19,087 nt of DNA from Caldisericia bacterium (GTDB lineage Bacteria > Caldisericota > Caldisericia > UBA6126 > JAGPKI01): the NCBI GenBank assembly GCA_018054005.1, contig JAGPKI010000008.1, forward strand, positions 1-19,087. The letters are read 5' to 3'. The position numbers and the translations under genes are program-made. The notes below the pieces were generated by a model. That model searched no databases. It worked only from the letters and a program-made list of their open reading frames with translations, and was not told the DNA's origin. This document shows, in pieces, positions 1-7,850 of this stretch; the stretch's first letter is position 1, and every line of letters begins with the position of its first letter.

Positions 1-107
1 TCGCTTAAATTCCTAACCAGTCTAACTCTACTGCTAAGAGTTACTCCGTTTGAACTTATATTCCAGGATGGAGGTTTAATCAAGAATGATTCAACTATTT
101 CTGACAT
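1..107 (-). CDS. mcsB: Protein-arginine kinase McsB, N-terminal fragment cut by the window edge
   Basis: The frame opens at an ATG at 105-107 and stays open for 35 codons to the window edge. It starts MSEIVESF, passes a Pro-Pro-Ser-Trp segment and reaches TLSSRVRLVRNLS. The S-S-R-[VI]-R-L-x-R-N-L block is the N-terminal hallmark of the ATP:guanido phosphotransferase family, in which McsB phosphorylates arginines on proteins and can mark them for ClpCP degradation. The start lies inside the end of mcsA (17-bp overlap), so the two are probably translationally coupled; no strong Shine-Dalgarno is visible. The pairing with mcsA makes the call secure although the catalytic core is outside the window. 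Confidence 0.85.
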   Translation of the reverse strand, partial: MSEIVESFLIKPPSWNISSNGVTLSSRVRLVRNLS

Positions 108-639
108 CTTTACTGTTTTTTTCGAGTGATTTTATTTTATCTCTTATGGTTGCAGCATCTTCGTATCTTTCTTCATTAATAGCTTTTTTAAGCTCTTTTT
201 TTAAAGTCTCAAGTTCTGGCTGAGGCTCTTTTTTAGGTTTATTTTCTTTTAAAATAGGAGTTTCTTCCTTGTAATGCGAACCTTTCCCAATGTGTTTGTT
301 AGATCCCTGATAGTTTATTATTATTGGTTCAAGTTTAGCTTTAAAAACATTATAACAGTTACTACACCCTAAAAGACTTTTTCTCTGAAAATCAGAAAAA
401 CTGCTTCCGCAAACAGGACAAGTTTGAGCGTCACTTGAATCAAGCTCCATTGTTGAAAAGAAGAATTTTAAAAAGTCACCAAATGAGAATGATTCAGCCT
501 CATCTAAATTAATTCCAGCATTTTCGAGGAGTGCCTTAGCACAATCTTCGCAGACGTATAGGTCAATATACTTTCTCCCGAAAGCAATCTGAACAATATG
601 TCCGCTACTTCTTTTTTTTCTACATATTTGACAAAGCAT
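91..639 (-). CDS. mcsA: McsA, zinc-finger/UVR-motif activator of McsB
   Basis: This 182-residue protein has four CxxC pairs (C3/C6, C30/C33, C74/C77, C92/C95), as expected for two zinc-binding sites. A charged Lys/Glu/Pro linker (about 115-140) leads to a C-terminal UVR (UvrB/UvrC) motif at about 142-176, including EERYEDAATIRDKIK. This is the standard McsA layout and length. In Bacillota, McsA activates the arginine kinase McsB and takes part in CtsR/ClpC stress control. The start is fixed by an in-frame stop two codons upstream; a GGAGG lies about 19 bases upstream, a rather long spacing. It follows uppP by 29 bp and overlaps mcsB. No ctsR precedes it, unlike the usual ctsR-mcsA-mcsB-clpC order. 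Confidence 0.93.
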   Translation of the reverse strand: MLCQICRKKRSSGHIVQIAFGRKYIDLYVCEDCAKALLENAGINLDEAESFSFGDFLKFFFSTMELDSSDAQTCPVCGSSFSDFQRKSLLGCSNCYNVFKAKLEPIIINYQGSNKHIGKGSHYKEETPILKENKPKKEPQPELETLKKELKKAINEERYEDAATIRDKIKSLEKNSKDVRNS

Positions 640-668
640 TTTATTTTAAATCTTATAACCTCCAAATG

Positions 669-1451
669 TTAAAATATCATCAATATTATTATTCCTAAAA
701 TTAGACAGTATAAACCAAAAAGATAAAGTTTTGAGTTTTTAAGAGCGGTACGGAGTAAATATATAGCAATTAGACCAGTAATTAGAGAGATAATGAATGC
801 TGATATGTTTAATCCTGATGAAATATATAGAGAACCTGCAGGCTCTGCCGATAAAAGCTCAAATATAAATGCACCAATTATTGCAGGAATTGAGAGTATA
901 AATGAAAAATTAAGTGCATCTTCTTTATTCATGCCTACAAGTAAAGCCGAGAAAAGAGTAAAACCAGACCGAGAAAACCCCGGAACAAGTGCAAGGGACT
1001 GAAAAATGCCAATTATAAGAGCATCTAAAAATGTTATTGTATTTATGTTCTTTTTTTCACTTTTTAGGAATACCGTTAAAAATAGAATTAAAGCTGTTCC
1101 AAAATAGGCAAAACCTAAAGCTTTTGGTTGAGAGAATAGGGCTTCTATTTTATCATTGAATAAATAACCAACTATAGCAGCTGGTATTAAAGCTATAATT
1201 ATTTTCAATACAAGTATGAGAGCATCTTTCTTAAGAGTAAAAAAGCCTTTTATTATTAGCAATAACTCTTTTCTTAAGAAAATTAAAACTGCAAACAGTG
1301 TGCCTATGTGTAATAAAATATCAAATGAAAGTGGAACATTCTTTAGATTCATTAATATTTGAATAAGTGCCAGGTGGCCAGAACTGCTTACAGGAAGGAA
1401 TTCTGTAAGCCCCTGTACTGCACCGAGAATTAAAGCCTGGAATAAGTTCAT
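669..1451 (-). CDS. uppP: Undecaprenyl-diphosphatase UppP (BacA family)
   Basis: This 260-residue polytopic membrane protein has both family signatures. The first is GLTEFLPVSSSGHL at 14-27, with the conserved Glu17 and His26. The second is LVPGFSRSG at 155-163, with the conserved Arg161. Hydrophobic segments cover most of the chain, and the length is typical. UppP removes one phosphate from undecaprenyl diphosphate at the membrane and so recycles the lipid carrier for peptidoglycan and other envelope polymers; overexpression gives bacitracin resistance in known members. The start overlaps the stop of the upstream nucleotidyltransferase by 4 bp (ATGA), with an AAGGAG Shine-Dalgarno, so the two are translationally coupled. 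mcsA follows after 29 bp. Confidence 0.96.
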   Translation of the reverse strand: MNLFQALILGAVQGLTEFLPVSSSGHLALIQILMNLKNVPLSFDILLHIGTLFAVLIFLRKELLLIIKGFFTLKKDALILVLKIIIALIPAAIVGYLFNDKIEALFSQPKALGFAYFGTALILFLTVFLKSEKKNINTITFLDALIIGIFQSLALVPGFSRSGFTLFSALLVGMNKEDALNFSFILSIPAIIGAFIFELLSAEPAGSLYISSGLNISAFIISLITGLIAIYLLRTALKNSKLYLFGLYCLILGIIILMIF

Positions 1452-2224
1452 TGATTTAATCTCCTTGAATAGTAATTTCGTATATCATACACATCGGATG
1501 GTTTATCTATATCAACACCTATTTCACCATAAGGGAATACGATACCTTTTGCATTTAATCCCGTAGTCTTTAAGAAAATCTTCTCAAGATCAGGTATTGA
1601 GGTAGAGCCTGTAATAAGTAGCTTTATAATATTAAATATACCAAAACTAAATGCAAGACTTATTAAGCTCTTTCTGCCAGCAGTATATTTATCAATTAGA
1701 GGATCGAGCTTAGGAAGAGAATCTCTCCTTATGGCTAAAAGATTGCCCACCTTAGATAGACCTTCTTTAATTCTTCCGTAAGTTCTCTTTGAGCCAGGAA
1801 ACTTTCTTTCTATTTCATCTTTTGTCACAACGAATACGATAAATTCGTAATTTGAATAATTATTGATATTGTCAACTATTGCATTTATAGTCTCATGTGT
1901 TATTCCTGGTATGTCTCCGCCCATTATGACAATAAAATCTCCTGTTGCTGCTTTTTCGCCAATTCTAACATTTTCAGCCAATGATTGGGTAGGTTCAACC
2001 TCAATAAACTTATCCACCAAATTAGAAAAGCCTGCTTTCTCAAGAATGGAAGTCCCAACAAGGATTATACTACCCTCATTCTTGGAATTCTTAATAGCAT
2101 CTAAAACATAAGAAATCGATGGTTTCCCACAAATATCTATGAGATTTTTATGTTCAGCGCTAAACTCTTTTTCAGTCCAATCTGGATTACCACCCCCAGC
2201 TAAAACTAAAAAATCAATCTTCAT
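1448..2224 (-). CDS. MobA-like nucleotidyltransferase of unknown substrate
   Basis: This 258-residue protein has a GT-A-like nucleotidyltransferase fold. The N-terminal VLAGGG (about 7-12) is the nucleotide-binding loop, K26 in a KNLIDICGKP context follows, and GGD at 102-104 is a likely metal-binding site. VDIDKPSDV near the C-terminus matches the end of NTP-transferase domains. I cannot name the substrate: MobA/MocA-, IspD- or sugar-phosphate-type activity are all possible. I placed the start at the ATG at 2222-2224, eight bases after a perfect AGGAGGTG; a longer in-frame GTG at 2231-2233 overlaps that Shine-Dalgarno and is unlikely to be used. A 7-bp AT-rich inverted repeat (2244-2264) lies just upstream. 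The gene is coupled to uppP by a 4-bp overlap, so a lipid-carrier or envelope role is a context inference only. Confidence 0.8.
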   Translation of the reverse strand: MKIDFLVLAGGGNPDWTEKEFSAEHKNLIDICGKPSISYVLDAIKNSKNEGSIILVGTSILEKAGFSNLVDKFIEVEPTQSLAENVRIGEKAATGDFIVIMGGDIPGITHETINAIVDNINNYSNYEFIVFVVTKDEIERKFPGSKRTYGRIKEGLSKVGNLLAIRRDSLPKLDPLIDKYTAGRKSLISLAFSFGIFNIIKLLITGSTSIPDLEKIFLKTTGLNAKGIVFPYGEIGVDIDKPSDVYDIRNYYSRRLNQ

Positions 2225-2288
2225 AAACTTCACCTCCTTTCATTTAAAGAGTACTATTCTTTAATTAAAATGCGAAACATTTGTATCA

Positions 2289-4301
2289 TTAAGGAACAAA
2301 ACCACTAAGGCTACCAGTTTCTGAATCTATACCACCACCTAAAACTGTTTCTATATCTGTTTTATAAGTCCATATTGTATTGTCCTTAGCAAAGTCTACA
2401 TTATAGTTGTCCGTTCCACCTCTATCAATGAACAATCCAAATGTAAATTCAGCTTCTCTCCAGCTTCCTTTTAGTTGACTCTCAAGAGCAGCCTTCCCAA
2501 GTACAATTTGAGCATTTTCTCGTATTGTATATGTATCATTTCCTCCACAATCTGCAAAGAAGCCCATTCCATTGCTATTGCCACCACCAAGAGCCAAGTT
2601 TGGAGCCACATACTTATCATCCCCTTCTTTATCAATCAAATATCCTATGGAGAAATCATGTCCAGCTCCTTGAGCCATATTTATTAAGGCATCATATGAA
2701 TCGTTTCCTTTCTCGTCGAGAAGTAAGCCTATACCAAAGTGAGCTACTCCCCCCTGCACATACCATATTCCTTTGTAAGTGTCTGCTCCATCTCCATCAT
2801 AAAGAACTCCAGTTCCAGCCCAATATGCTGAACCCTGTCCAAATACACCACAAGAGTAAGCGTCATCTCCGGAGGCATCAATTAAAAGCCCAAAACCTCC
2901 TGACATATTTTTCCCATCGGATAAATCTGCTCTTCTTCCAAAACCAAATCCTTGACAGAGGCTTGTATTATGCTCCGTAGTTTGAGCGGAAGGATAGATT
3001 ATATTTTCATCGTTTGCAACATAACTATCATTCCCTTTAGTATCAATTAATGCACCAAAACCCTTTGAGAAACCAAAACCCTGAGAAGCAAGATAAGCAT
3101 TATATATATCATTGCCATCAGTATCGATTAACAGTCCAATACCATAGAGAGCTGCACCTTGCGAGAGAACATTCGAATTGTATGTATCATTACCAGAAAA
3201 GTCCTTTAATATACCAATTCCAAAACAACCAAAACCCTGTGAGTAATCACTTGATTTATAATTATCGTCTCCATCAAAGTCTAAAAGAATTCCTGCCCCA
3301 AAAACACCAGCGCCTTGAGAGTTAGTAATGTCAGTTTTTGTTTCGTATGTGTCATTCCCAGAAAAATCAATGCAAATTGATACCGGATTAAAGAAAGATG
3401 AATTTACTCCCGCACCATTTAAATATTTATCATTACCACCTGCATCAAGCAGGAATAAAACATTGCTGTAATAATATTCATCATTATCAGTACCTTTAAG
3501 AATTATCCTACCTAGAGGAGTATTCCAGCTAAAAGCAAGATCTTTGGGTAGATTAAGCTTTTTTAATTCAGTTAAAGATTTATCAATGGTATTTGTAAGC
3601 TGGACTCCTCCGTAAAATAAAAGTGAGTAATCACACTTTAAAGCAATATTGTAGGTTAAAGGATCAAAAGAATCATCTGTAAATAAAGCAGCTGGATTAT
3701 TAAAAGCTTCTACAAGTTCAGACTTATCAATGTCGTTGAATGCTGCATCTCTAAAAATTTTAAAGTCCATAGAAGCATACAAAATCTTAGCAATTTCCTT
3801 CTGGAGTTCTACCGGTATTTTTTCAACTTCTTTCTTTAAATATTCAAAGCTCCAATTTGACATAGGTTTGCCCGAGAATGTATAAATCTCTGATATAGCA
3901 TAAAGAAGAGGATTATTTTCAACGATTTTATATGAATAATCAATGTCATATGCAGGAAAAGAGGAATTGCTGTATCCAAGCCTTAATGAGGAGTAATAGA
4001 TAAGATTTCTTAAAGAATTTGCGTTAGCGAGCAAGTACGAGGCATTTGATTTAAGAAAGGTAGGTGTATTAATCGGATCTTTTAGTTTATCGTCAAAAAA
4101 GGGTAGCCTGAATGGGTCACTTGGTAACCTATTTATGGCTGAATCAGAATATTTAAGGTTTTCTTTTGATATGTTGATTTCAGAAAGAACTTTCGACACC
4201 AAATCTTCTTCCTCTGATGCAAAGGTGGATTGAATATTAAATGTAAGTAAACTAAATATTAAAATTATTACCGTTAATAAAGATAAAAAAACTCTTTTCA
4301 T
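2289..4301 (-). CDS. Secreted protein with about 13 Gly-Asn-Asp-x-Tyr repeats, function unknown
   Basis: I do not recognise a characterised family. The 670-residue chain starts with a signal peptide (positive MKR, hydrophobic core 4-21, likely cleavage after TFA28). Residues 30-270 are a mixed helical region without obvious motifs. From about 271 to 633 the motif G-[ND]-D-x-Y recurs at 288, 314, 343, 369, 395, 422, 477, 504, 531, 559, 586 and 628, with a degenerate NDEY before them. Spacing is mostly 26-29 residues. The unit reads roughly SQGxGxxGxGxLIDxxGNDxY, suggesting a beta-solenoid or other stacked-strand fold with Asp/Asn-rich turns that might bind calcium (inference). It lacks an LPxTG motif or C-terminal anchor, so it may be released or surface-held. 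A strong AAGGAGGT Shine-Dalgarno supports the start. It is separated from its neighbours by 64 bp downstream and 376 bp upstream, so it is probably monocistronic. Confidence 0.9.
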   Translation of the reverse strand: MKRVFLSLLTVIILIFSLLTFNIQSTFASEEEDLVSKVLSEINISKENLKYSDSAINRLPSDPFRLPFFDDKLKDPINTPTFLKSNASYLLANANSLRNLIYYSSLRLGYSNSSFPAYDIDYSYKIVENNPLLYAISEIYTFSGKPMSNWSFEYLKKEVEKIPVELQKEIAKILYASMDFKIFRDAAFNDIDKSELVEAFNNPAALFTDDSFDPLTYNIALKCDYSLLFYGGVQLTNTIDKSLTELKKLNLPKDLAFSWNTPLGRIILKGTDNDEYYYSNVLFLLDAGGNDKYLNGAGVNSSFFNPVSICIDFSGNDTYETKTDITNSQGAGVFGAGILLDFDGDDNYKSSDYSQGFGCFGIGILKDFSGNDTYNSNVLSQGAALYGIGLLIDTDGNDIYNAYLASQGFGFSKGFGALIDTKGNDSYVANDENIIYPSAQTTEHNTSLCQGFGFGRRADLSDGKNMSGGFGLLIDASGDDAYSCGVFGQGSAYWAGTGVLYDGDGADTYKGIWYVQGGVAHFGIGLLLDEKGNDSYDALINMAQGAGHDFSIGYLIDKEGDDKYVAPNLALGGGNSNGMGFFADCGGNDTYTIRENAQIVLGKAALESQLKGSWREAEFTFGLFIDRGGTDNYNVDFAKDNTIWTYKTDIETVLGGGIDSETGSLSGFVP

Positions 4302-4323
4302 AATTTACCTCCTTTTTTGTTAA

Positions 4324-4329
4324 TTATAC
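4324..4329 (-). promoter_or_regulatory. Candidate -10 box for the secreted repeat protein
   Basis: A perfect TATAAT reads on the minus strand 22 bases before the start codon at 4301. Transcription would begin near 4317, leaving a short leader that holds the AAGGAGGT Shine-Dalgarno. The -35 position has only a poor match, so the promoter may be weak or activator-dependent. Confidence 0.4.
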
Positions 4330-4370
4330 AAATAGAATTTTAGTATTTAATATAACTGTTGGCAATTATT

Positions 4371-4506
4371 CCTCCGAAAATAATAAATTCAAAATTATAT
4401 CTGGTAAAGAAATTGAATTATTAGTTATATAAGAGGCATAAGAAAAGGACTAAAGTTATTATTTTCATGCATTATTGTGGCAGAAATGCAATGATATGTT
4501 AATGAG
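4371..4506 (+). repeat. Dispersed repeat, copy A
   Basis: About 136 bp match 16093-16230 in the same orientation. The first 71 positions agree at 61 by hand count, starting with the identical TCCTCCGAAAATAAT. The second half is less similar but keeps ATTTTCATGC and TTATTGTGG. All forward frames in this copy are broken by stops, so it is non-coding now. Both copies occupy spaces between genes. It is most likely the remnant of a decayed mobile element or of a duplicated gene; no terminal inverted repeats or target-site duplications were recognised. Confidence 0.75.
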
Positions 4507-4677
4507 ATAATGTTCAAAATATCCTTTCCAAATGAATGGTTTATCCGTAAAAACTTTTTCTTTAAAAGAAAACATTTTCCCAATTTTTTACTCAATTTTT
4601 AAGAGCATTGGATTCATGGTTTAAATGGGATAAGTTAAATTATAGAAAATTAGATTTGTTAGATTTGATGAGCTAAC

Positions 4678-4751
4678 TGCGCCTAACAGGATTTGAACCT
4701 GCAACCTACGGTTCCGTAGACCGTCGCTCTATCCAGTTGAGCTATAGGCGC
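4678..4751 (-). tRNA. tRNA-Arg (anticodon ACG)
   Basis: The 74-base cloverleaf folds fully: acceptor stem GCGCCTA/TAGGCGC, D stem GCTC/GAGC, anticodon stem ACGGT/ACCGT with loop CTACGGA (anticodon ACG), five-base variable loop, and T stem GCAGG/CCTGT around TTCAAAT. The discriminator base is A and the 3' CCA is not encoded. ACG reads CGU and, once A34 is deaminated to inosine by TadA, also CGC and CGA. It follows the amidase stop by 59 bp on the same strand; a TATAAT in that gap, with a poorly spaced TTGAAA, could be its own promoter. Read-through from the amidase is also possible. Confidence 0.96.
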
Positions 4752-4810
4752 ATGCATAATATTTTAATCATTTTTTAAATATTCAGTAATATTATAAATT
4801 TTATGCTTTT

Positions 4811-7800
4811 TTAACTTTCAAAAAACTTTTTAATTCCTGCAAGCAAGCCTTCGGCAATTAAATTTATAAAACTATCACTTCCAAGTAATTTTTCTTCTGC
4901 TGGATTTGATATAAATGCACATTCAACAAGAATCGATGGCATAACTGTTATTTCTTGCACTACAGCAAAACCTCTCTTTTTAACTCCACGAGAGACAAGA
5001 CCAATTTTAGAGCACAATGTATCTAAAATAAACTGTGCAATAGGCGAAGAACTGTCATTATAATAATAAACTTCAGTACCGCCTGCTTTTTGTTCTACAG
5101 ATGCATTTTGATGAATCGAAATAAATAGATCTGCTCCACTTTTATTTGCATCCTCAATTCTTTTTTCGAGAGTTGGACTACTTTTGTCTTGTTCTTTTTC
5201 CCTTGTTAAAATTACTTTTGCGCCTTCTTTTTCAAGCAATTCTTTCAGTTTTATGGCTATTTTTAAATTAACAACACTTTCAAGAAGACCTGTCGGTCCA
5301 ATAGCACCAGTATCATAATATCCATCTTCCGAAAAAGCACCGTGTCCCGCATCAACAATGATTAATTTACCGTCTATACCCTTACTCTTTCCAGATTTTA
5401 AAGTCATTATCAGCTGATGGTTATTGTAGAGAAATGCTGATTCATATCTTGGAAATTTAGAAATATTTAGCTGTATTATCGACTCAGCTTGCTGGTTAAG
5501 ATTTCTTTTGTTCGAAATAATTTTTAATAAAACTTCATCATCAGGAATTTTTATTGAATTGCCTAATATTGTATTTTTGTTGATAACATTAAGGATATTA
5601 TCATTTTCTTTTAATTCAATTTTAACTGGTAAAGCATATTCTAATGTTAATATTTTTCCTTCCTTCGCTTTATTTACAGAAATTCCAGTTATATTATTGT
5701 CAAGATAGTGAAGATTGTTAAAGTTACTATATGTAAGGGAAAAAATCTTACTACAATCAGAAACACTTATATAAAGAGTATCATTAATAATAGTAATAGG
5801 ATTATTAATTTCAAGTCTACTCTCATGTTCCGGACCTTTTATGAAAACATACATATCATCTGGCTTAAATCTATATTCTTTGTTGTAAAGTTTAAATATT
5901 GCTTCCTTGCTTTTTTCTTCCCAGGAAATTATTCCACCTGTCATATTTGAAAAAATGTATAGGGGAACATAGAGTACATTATTGTAGTTTTTTAGAAGTA
6001 AATTATTCTCAATCTCTACTCCTCCAATAAACAGTCTGGGTCCTGAGTATTCAGAATAGTCAGTAAGCTCTATTACAAGTTTGCCTTTTTCTTTTGTCAC
6101 AACATAAGAAAGATTTTTTTCAAGATCGAGAACAATTCTAACTATATTTGGATTTACAGAAAATTGTGATGCTTTTACTTTTGTAATACTTTCTTTATTT
6201 ATTTCTTCAGAGTAATCTTTTTGAAATAGAATTGAGTTTTTGATATCAATCACAAACCTTAAAGGATTATCCAAAATAAAATTATTGAATTCATAGGTAT
6301 CGTCTTCGTCAAAAGCAATAGATAGAGTAATACCTTTGGTTTTTATAGCCCAAGATAAACTTGTTATTTTATGTTGTTTATATTCCTTAACTTCAAGAAA
6401 TGAAATAATACTCAGGCTATCAACCCATGATTCATCAAACTTAGAGCCCTTTATTTGATACCACAATTCGTTCTGTAAATTATTGGCAACTCCTACAATT
6501 GTTATAACACCAAATTTAGAGTCAAGTGTACCCTTTCTTTTATAACTTTTATCCGGACCTTCAAAAACTTCAATAATAATATTATGTGGAATTGAAAAAG
6601 TAACCCCAACTTTCTCAATGCTTACAAGGTTATCTTTTTTTATTGATGATATTAATGAACTTAATACCCAACCTTTTTTCCCTTGTGATTGTATGGCAAG
6701 CCAGTATTCACCACTTGAAATATAAGCACTCCCTAATATTGTAACTTCTGAATTAGCAGGCATTTCAAAAAGCTTTTCAAAATTCGTTCCAGGTCCTTTA
6801 CGGACATTAACTGAATCATTTGTTTCTGCTTCACCTTTATTACTTTTTACTTGTATAACCCAAGAAGCTACCCATCCAGTGCTATTTGAAAGCTTTATTT
6901 CGTACCATATTTTTCCATTAACATCTTTTCCTTGATTAAGTATTGGGAATTCACTTCTGCTTTCAATAACTGCGATAATTTTACTTTGAATGCTTGGGGC
7001 ATCACGTATATTTACTATTGGATCTATAATAGCAACTTTATCAGATACTGGAGTTTTTTCTTCACTATACTCTTTCACTGTGGCCACCCAAGATGCAATC
7101 CACCCTTCTACACTATTTGGAAGTTTAATCATATACCAGATTTTTTCGAATTCATCTTTTGCTTCATATATTCCTCTTGTTTCAAGATGACTAGTAATAG
7201 TCGCGACTATTTCATGTTTAAGACCAGGACCTTTTCTTAAATTTACTGGGGGATCTACAATAATTAATTTTGTACTGGCACTTTTTTTGTCTTCTACACT
7301 AACTTTTATTTCAACCACCCAGGATGCTACCCACCCAAAAGAACCATCGTTAAGTTTAATCTTATACCATAACTGATTTTGTGAATCTTTTATTTCAGCA
7401 TATATCTCTTTTTCAACTCTCTCTTTTACTACAAGCTTTATCTCTGAATCAGTTGAAGGCTCTCTACGTATTCTTACACCACTTTCAATTATTGCAAATT
7501 TTCCTTTTACTTCTGTCTCTGTTTGAACAGTCTTTACTCTGTCTATTACCCATGAAGCAACAAATCCTTCGAGGTTTTCTCTTAATTTAATTTTGTACCA
7601 CAATTTGCCTTCAATATCATTCATTTCTCTTGTTATTAAAAATTCTCCTTTTTCTTCGATGACAAAAACTACTTCTGCTGATAAAGATGGAGCATTTCTG
7701 ATATTAACTTTTGGAGTAATAACCGCATATTTTAAAGTCTCGCATTCAACGATATTATATTGAAATGAACAAATAACAGGAAATGATATAATAACAATAC

Positions 7801-7837
7801 ATAAAATGGAAATGACCCTTAGTAAGAATTTCTTCAT
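4811..7837 (-). CDS. Secreted N-acetylmuramoyl-L-alanine amidase with SH3b array, AMIN and copper-amine-oxidase-like domains
   Basis: This 1008-residue exported cell-wall hydrolase starts with a signal peptide (about 1-24). Six SH3b domains follow at about 36-101, 112-178, 188-256, 266-332, 338-400 and 410-476. The first four repeat every 76-78 residues and each ends in G-[FW]-[VI]-ASWV; the sixth is degenerate. An AMIN-like domain covers about 490-592 and a copper-amine-oxidase-N-like segment about 600-710. The C-terminal Amidase_3 domain (about 823-1006) has the zinc ligands His832 (DAGHG), Glu853 and His909 (SIHQNA), and the catalytic Glu972 (VECAF), so it should be active. The enzyme cuts the bond between muramic acid and the stem peptide, while the SH3b and AMIN parts bind the wall. 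It starts 13 bp after smpB, with AGGTGA as ribosome site at the end of smpB, and is probably co-transcribed with it. The target process (division, remodelling or lysis) cannot be told from the sequence. Confidence 0.93.
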   Translation of the reverse strand: MKKFLLRVISILCIVIISFPVICSFQYNIVECETLKYAVITPKVNIRNAPSLSAEVVFVIEEKGEFLITREMNDIEGKLWYKIKLRENLEGFVASWVIDRVKTVQTETEVKGKFAIIESGVRIRREPSTDSEIKLVVKERVEKEIYAEIKDSQNQLWYKIKLNDGSFGWVASWVVEIKVSVEDKKSASTKLIIVDPPVNLRKGPGLKHEIVATITSHLETRGIYEAKDEFEKIWYMIKLPNSVEGWIASWVATVKEYSEEKTPVSDKVAIIDPIVNIRDAPSIQSKIIAVIESRSEFPILNQGKDVNGKIWYEIKLSNSTGWVASWVIQVKSNKGEAETNDSVNVRKGPGTNFEKLFEMPANSEVTILGSAYISSGEYWLAIQSQGKKGWVLSSLISSIKKDNLVSIEKVGVTFSIPHNIIIEVFEGPDKSYKRKGTLDSKFGVITIVGVANNLQNELWYQIKGSKFDESWVDSLSIISFLEVKEYKQHKITSLSWAIKTKGITLSIAFDEDDTYEFNNFILDNPLRFVIDIKNSILFQKDYSEEINKESITKVKASQFSVNPNIVRIVLDLEKNLSYVVTKEKGKLVIELTDYSEYSGPRLFIGGVEIENNLLLKNYNNVLYVPLYIFSNMTGGIISWEEKSKEAIFKLYNKEYRFKPDDMYVFIKGPEHESRLEINNPITIINDTLYISVSDCSKIFSLTYSNFNNLHYLDNNITGISVNKAKEGKILTLEYALPVKIELKENDNILNVINKNTILGNSIKIPDDEVLLKIISNKRNLNQQAESIIQLNISKFPRYESAFLYNNHQLIMTLKSGKSKGIDGKLIIVDAGHGAFSEDGYYDTGAIGPTGLLESVVNLKIAIKLKELLEKEGAKVILTREKEQDKSSPTLEKRIEDANKSGADLFISIHQNASVEQKAGGTEVYYYNDSSSPIAQFILDTLCSKIGLVSRGVKKRGFAVVQEITVMPSILVECAFISNPAEEKLLGSDSFINLIAEGLLAGIKKFFES

Positions 7838-7850
7838 AATTTTGATTCAC

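Larger units (their letters stand above)
4302..4677. other. Intergenic region, no gene seen
   Basis: These 376 bp lie between the start of the secreted repeat protein and the 3' end of tRNA-Arg. The right part (4302-4330) holds the ribosome binding site and -10 box of the repeat protein, and 4371-4506 is one copy of a dispersed repeat. The remaining 4507-4677 has no open frame of note in either strand and no convincing terminator; it contains a small tandem TTAGATTTG doublet near 4650-4668. Confidence 0.6.

Noticed and set aside
2244..2264. TTAAAGA/TCTTTAA hairpin as a terminator for the secreted repeat protein gene
   Set aside because: The 7-bp stem is all but one pair A-T and has no U-tract, and it lies right before the next Shine-Dalgarno; too weak to call.
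2475..3325. Plus-strand frames rich in His, Gln and Leu that look like a repeat protein
   Set aside because: They are the antisense reading of the Gly-Asn-Asp-x-Tyr repeats; the repeated pattern comes from the minus-strand gene, which has a signal peptide and strong ribosome site.
3100..4000. RTX calcium-binding repeats in the 670-residue secreted protein
   Set aside because: The unit lacks the nine-residue GGxGxDxUx period; the real period is about 27 residues and the conserved core is G-N-D-x-Y.
4480..4500. Hairpin TGCATT/AATGCA inside repeat copy A, suggesting a structured RNA
   Set aside because: The pairing is lost in copy B without compensating changes.
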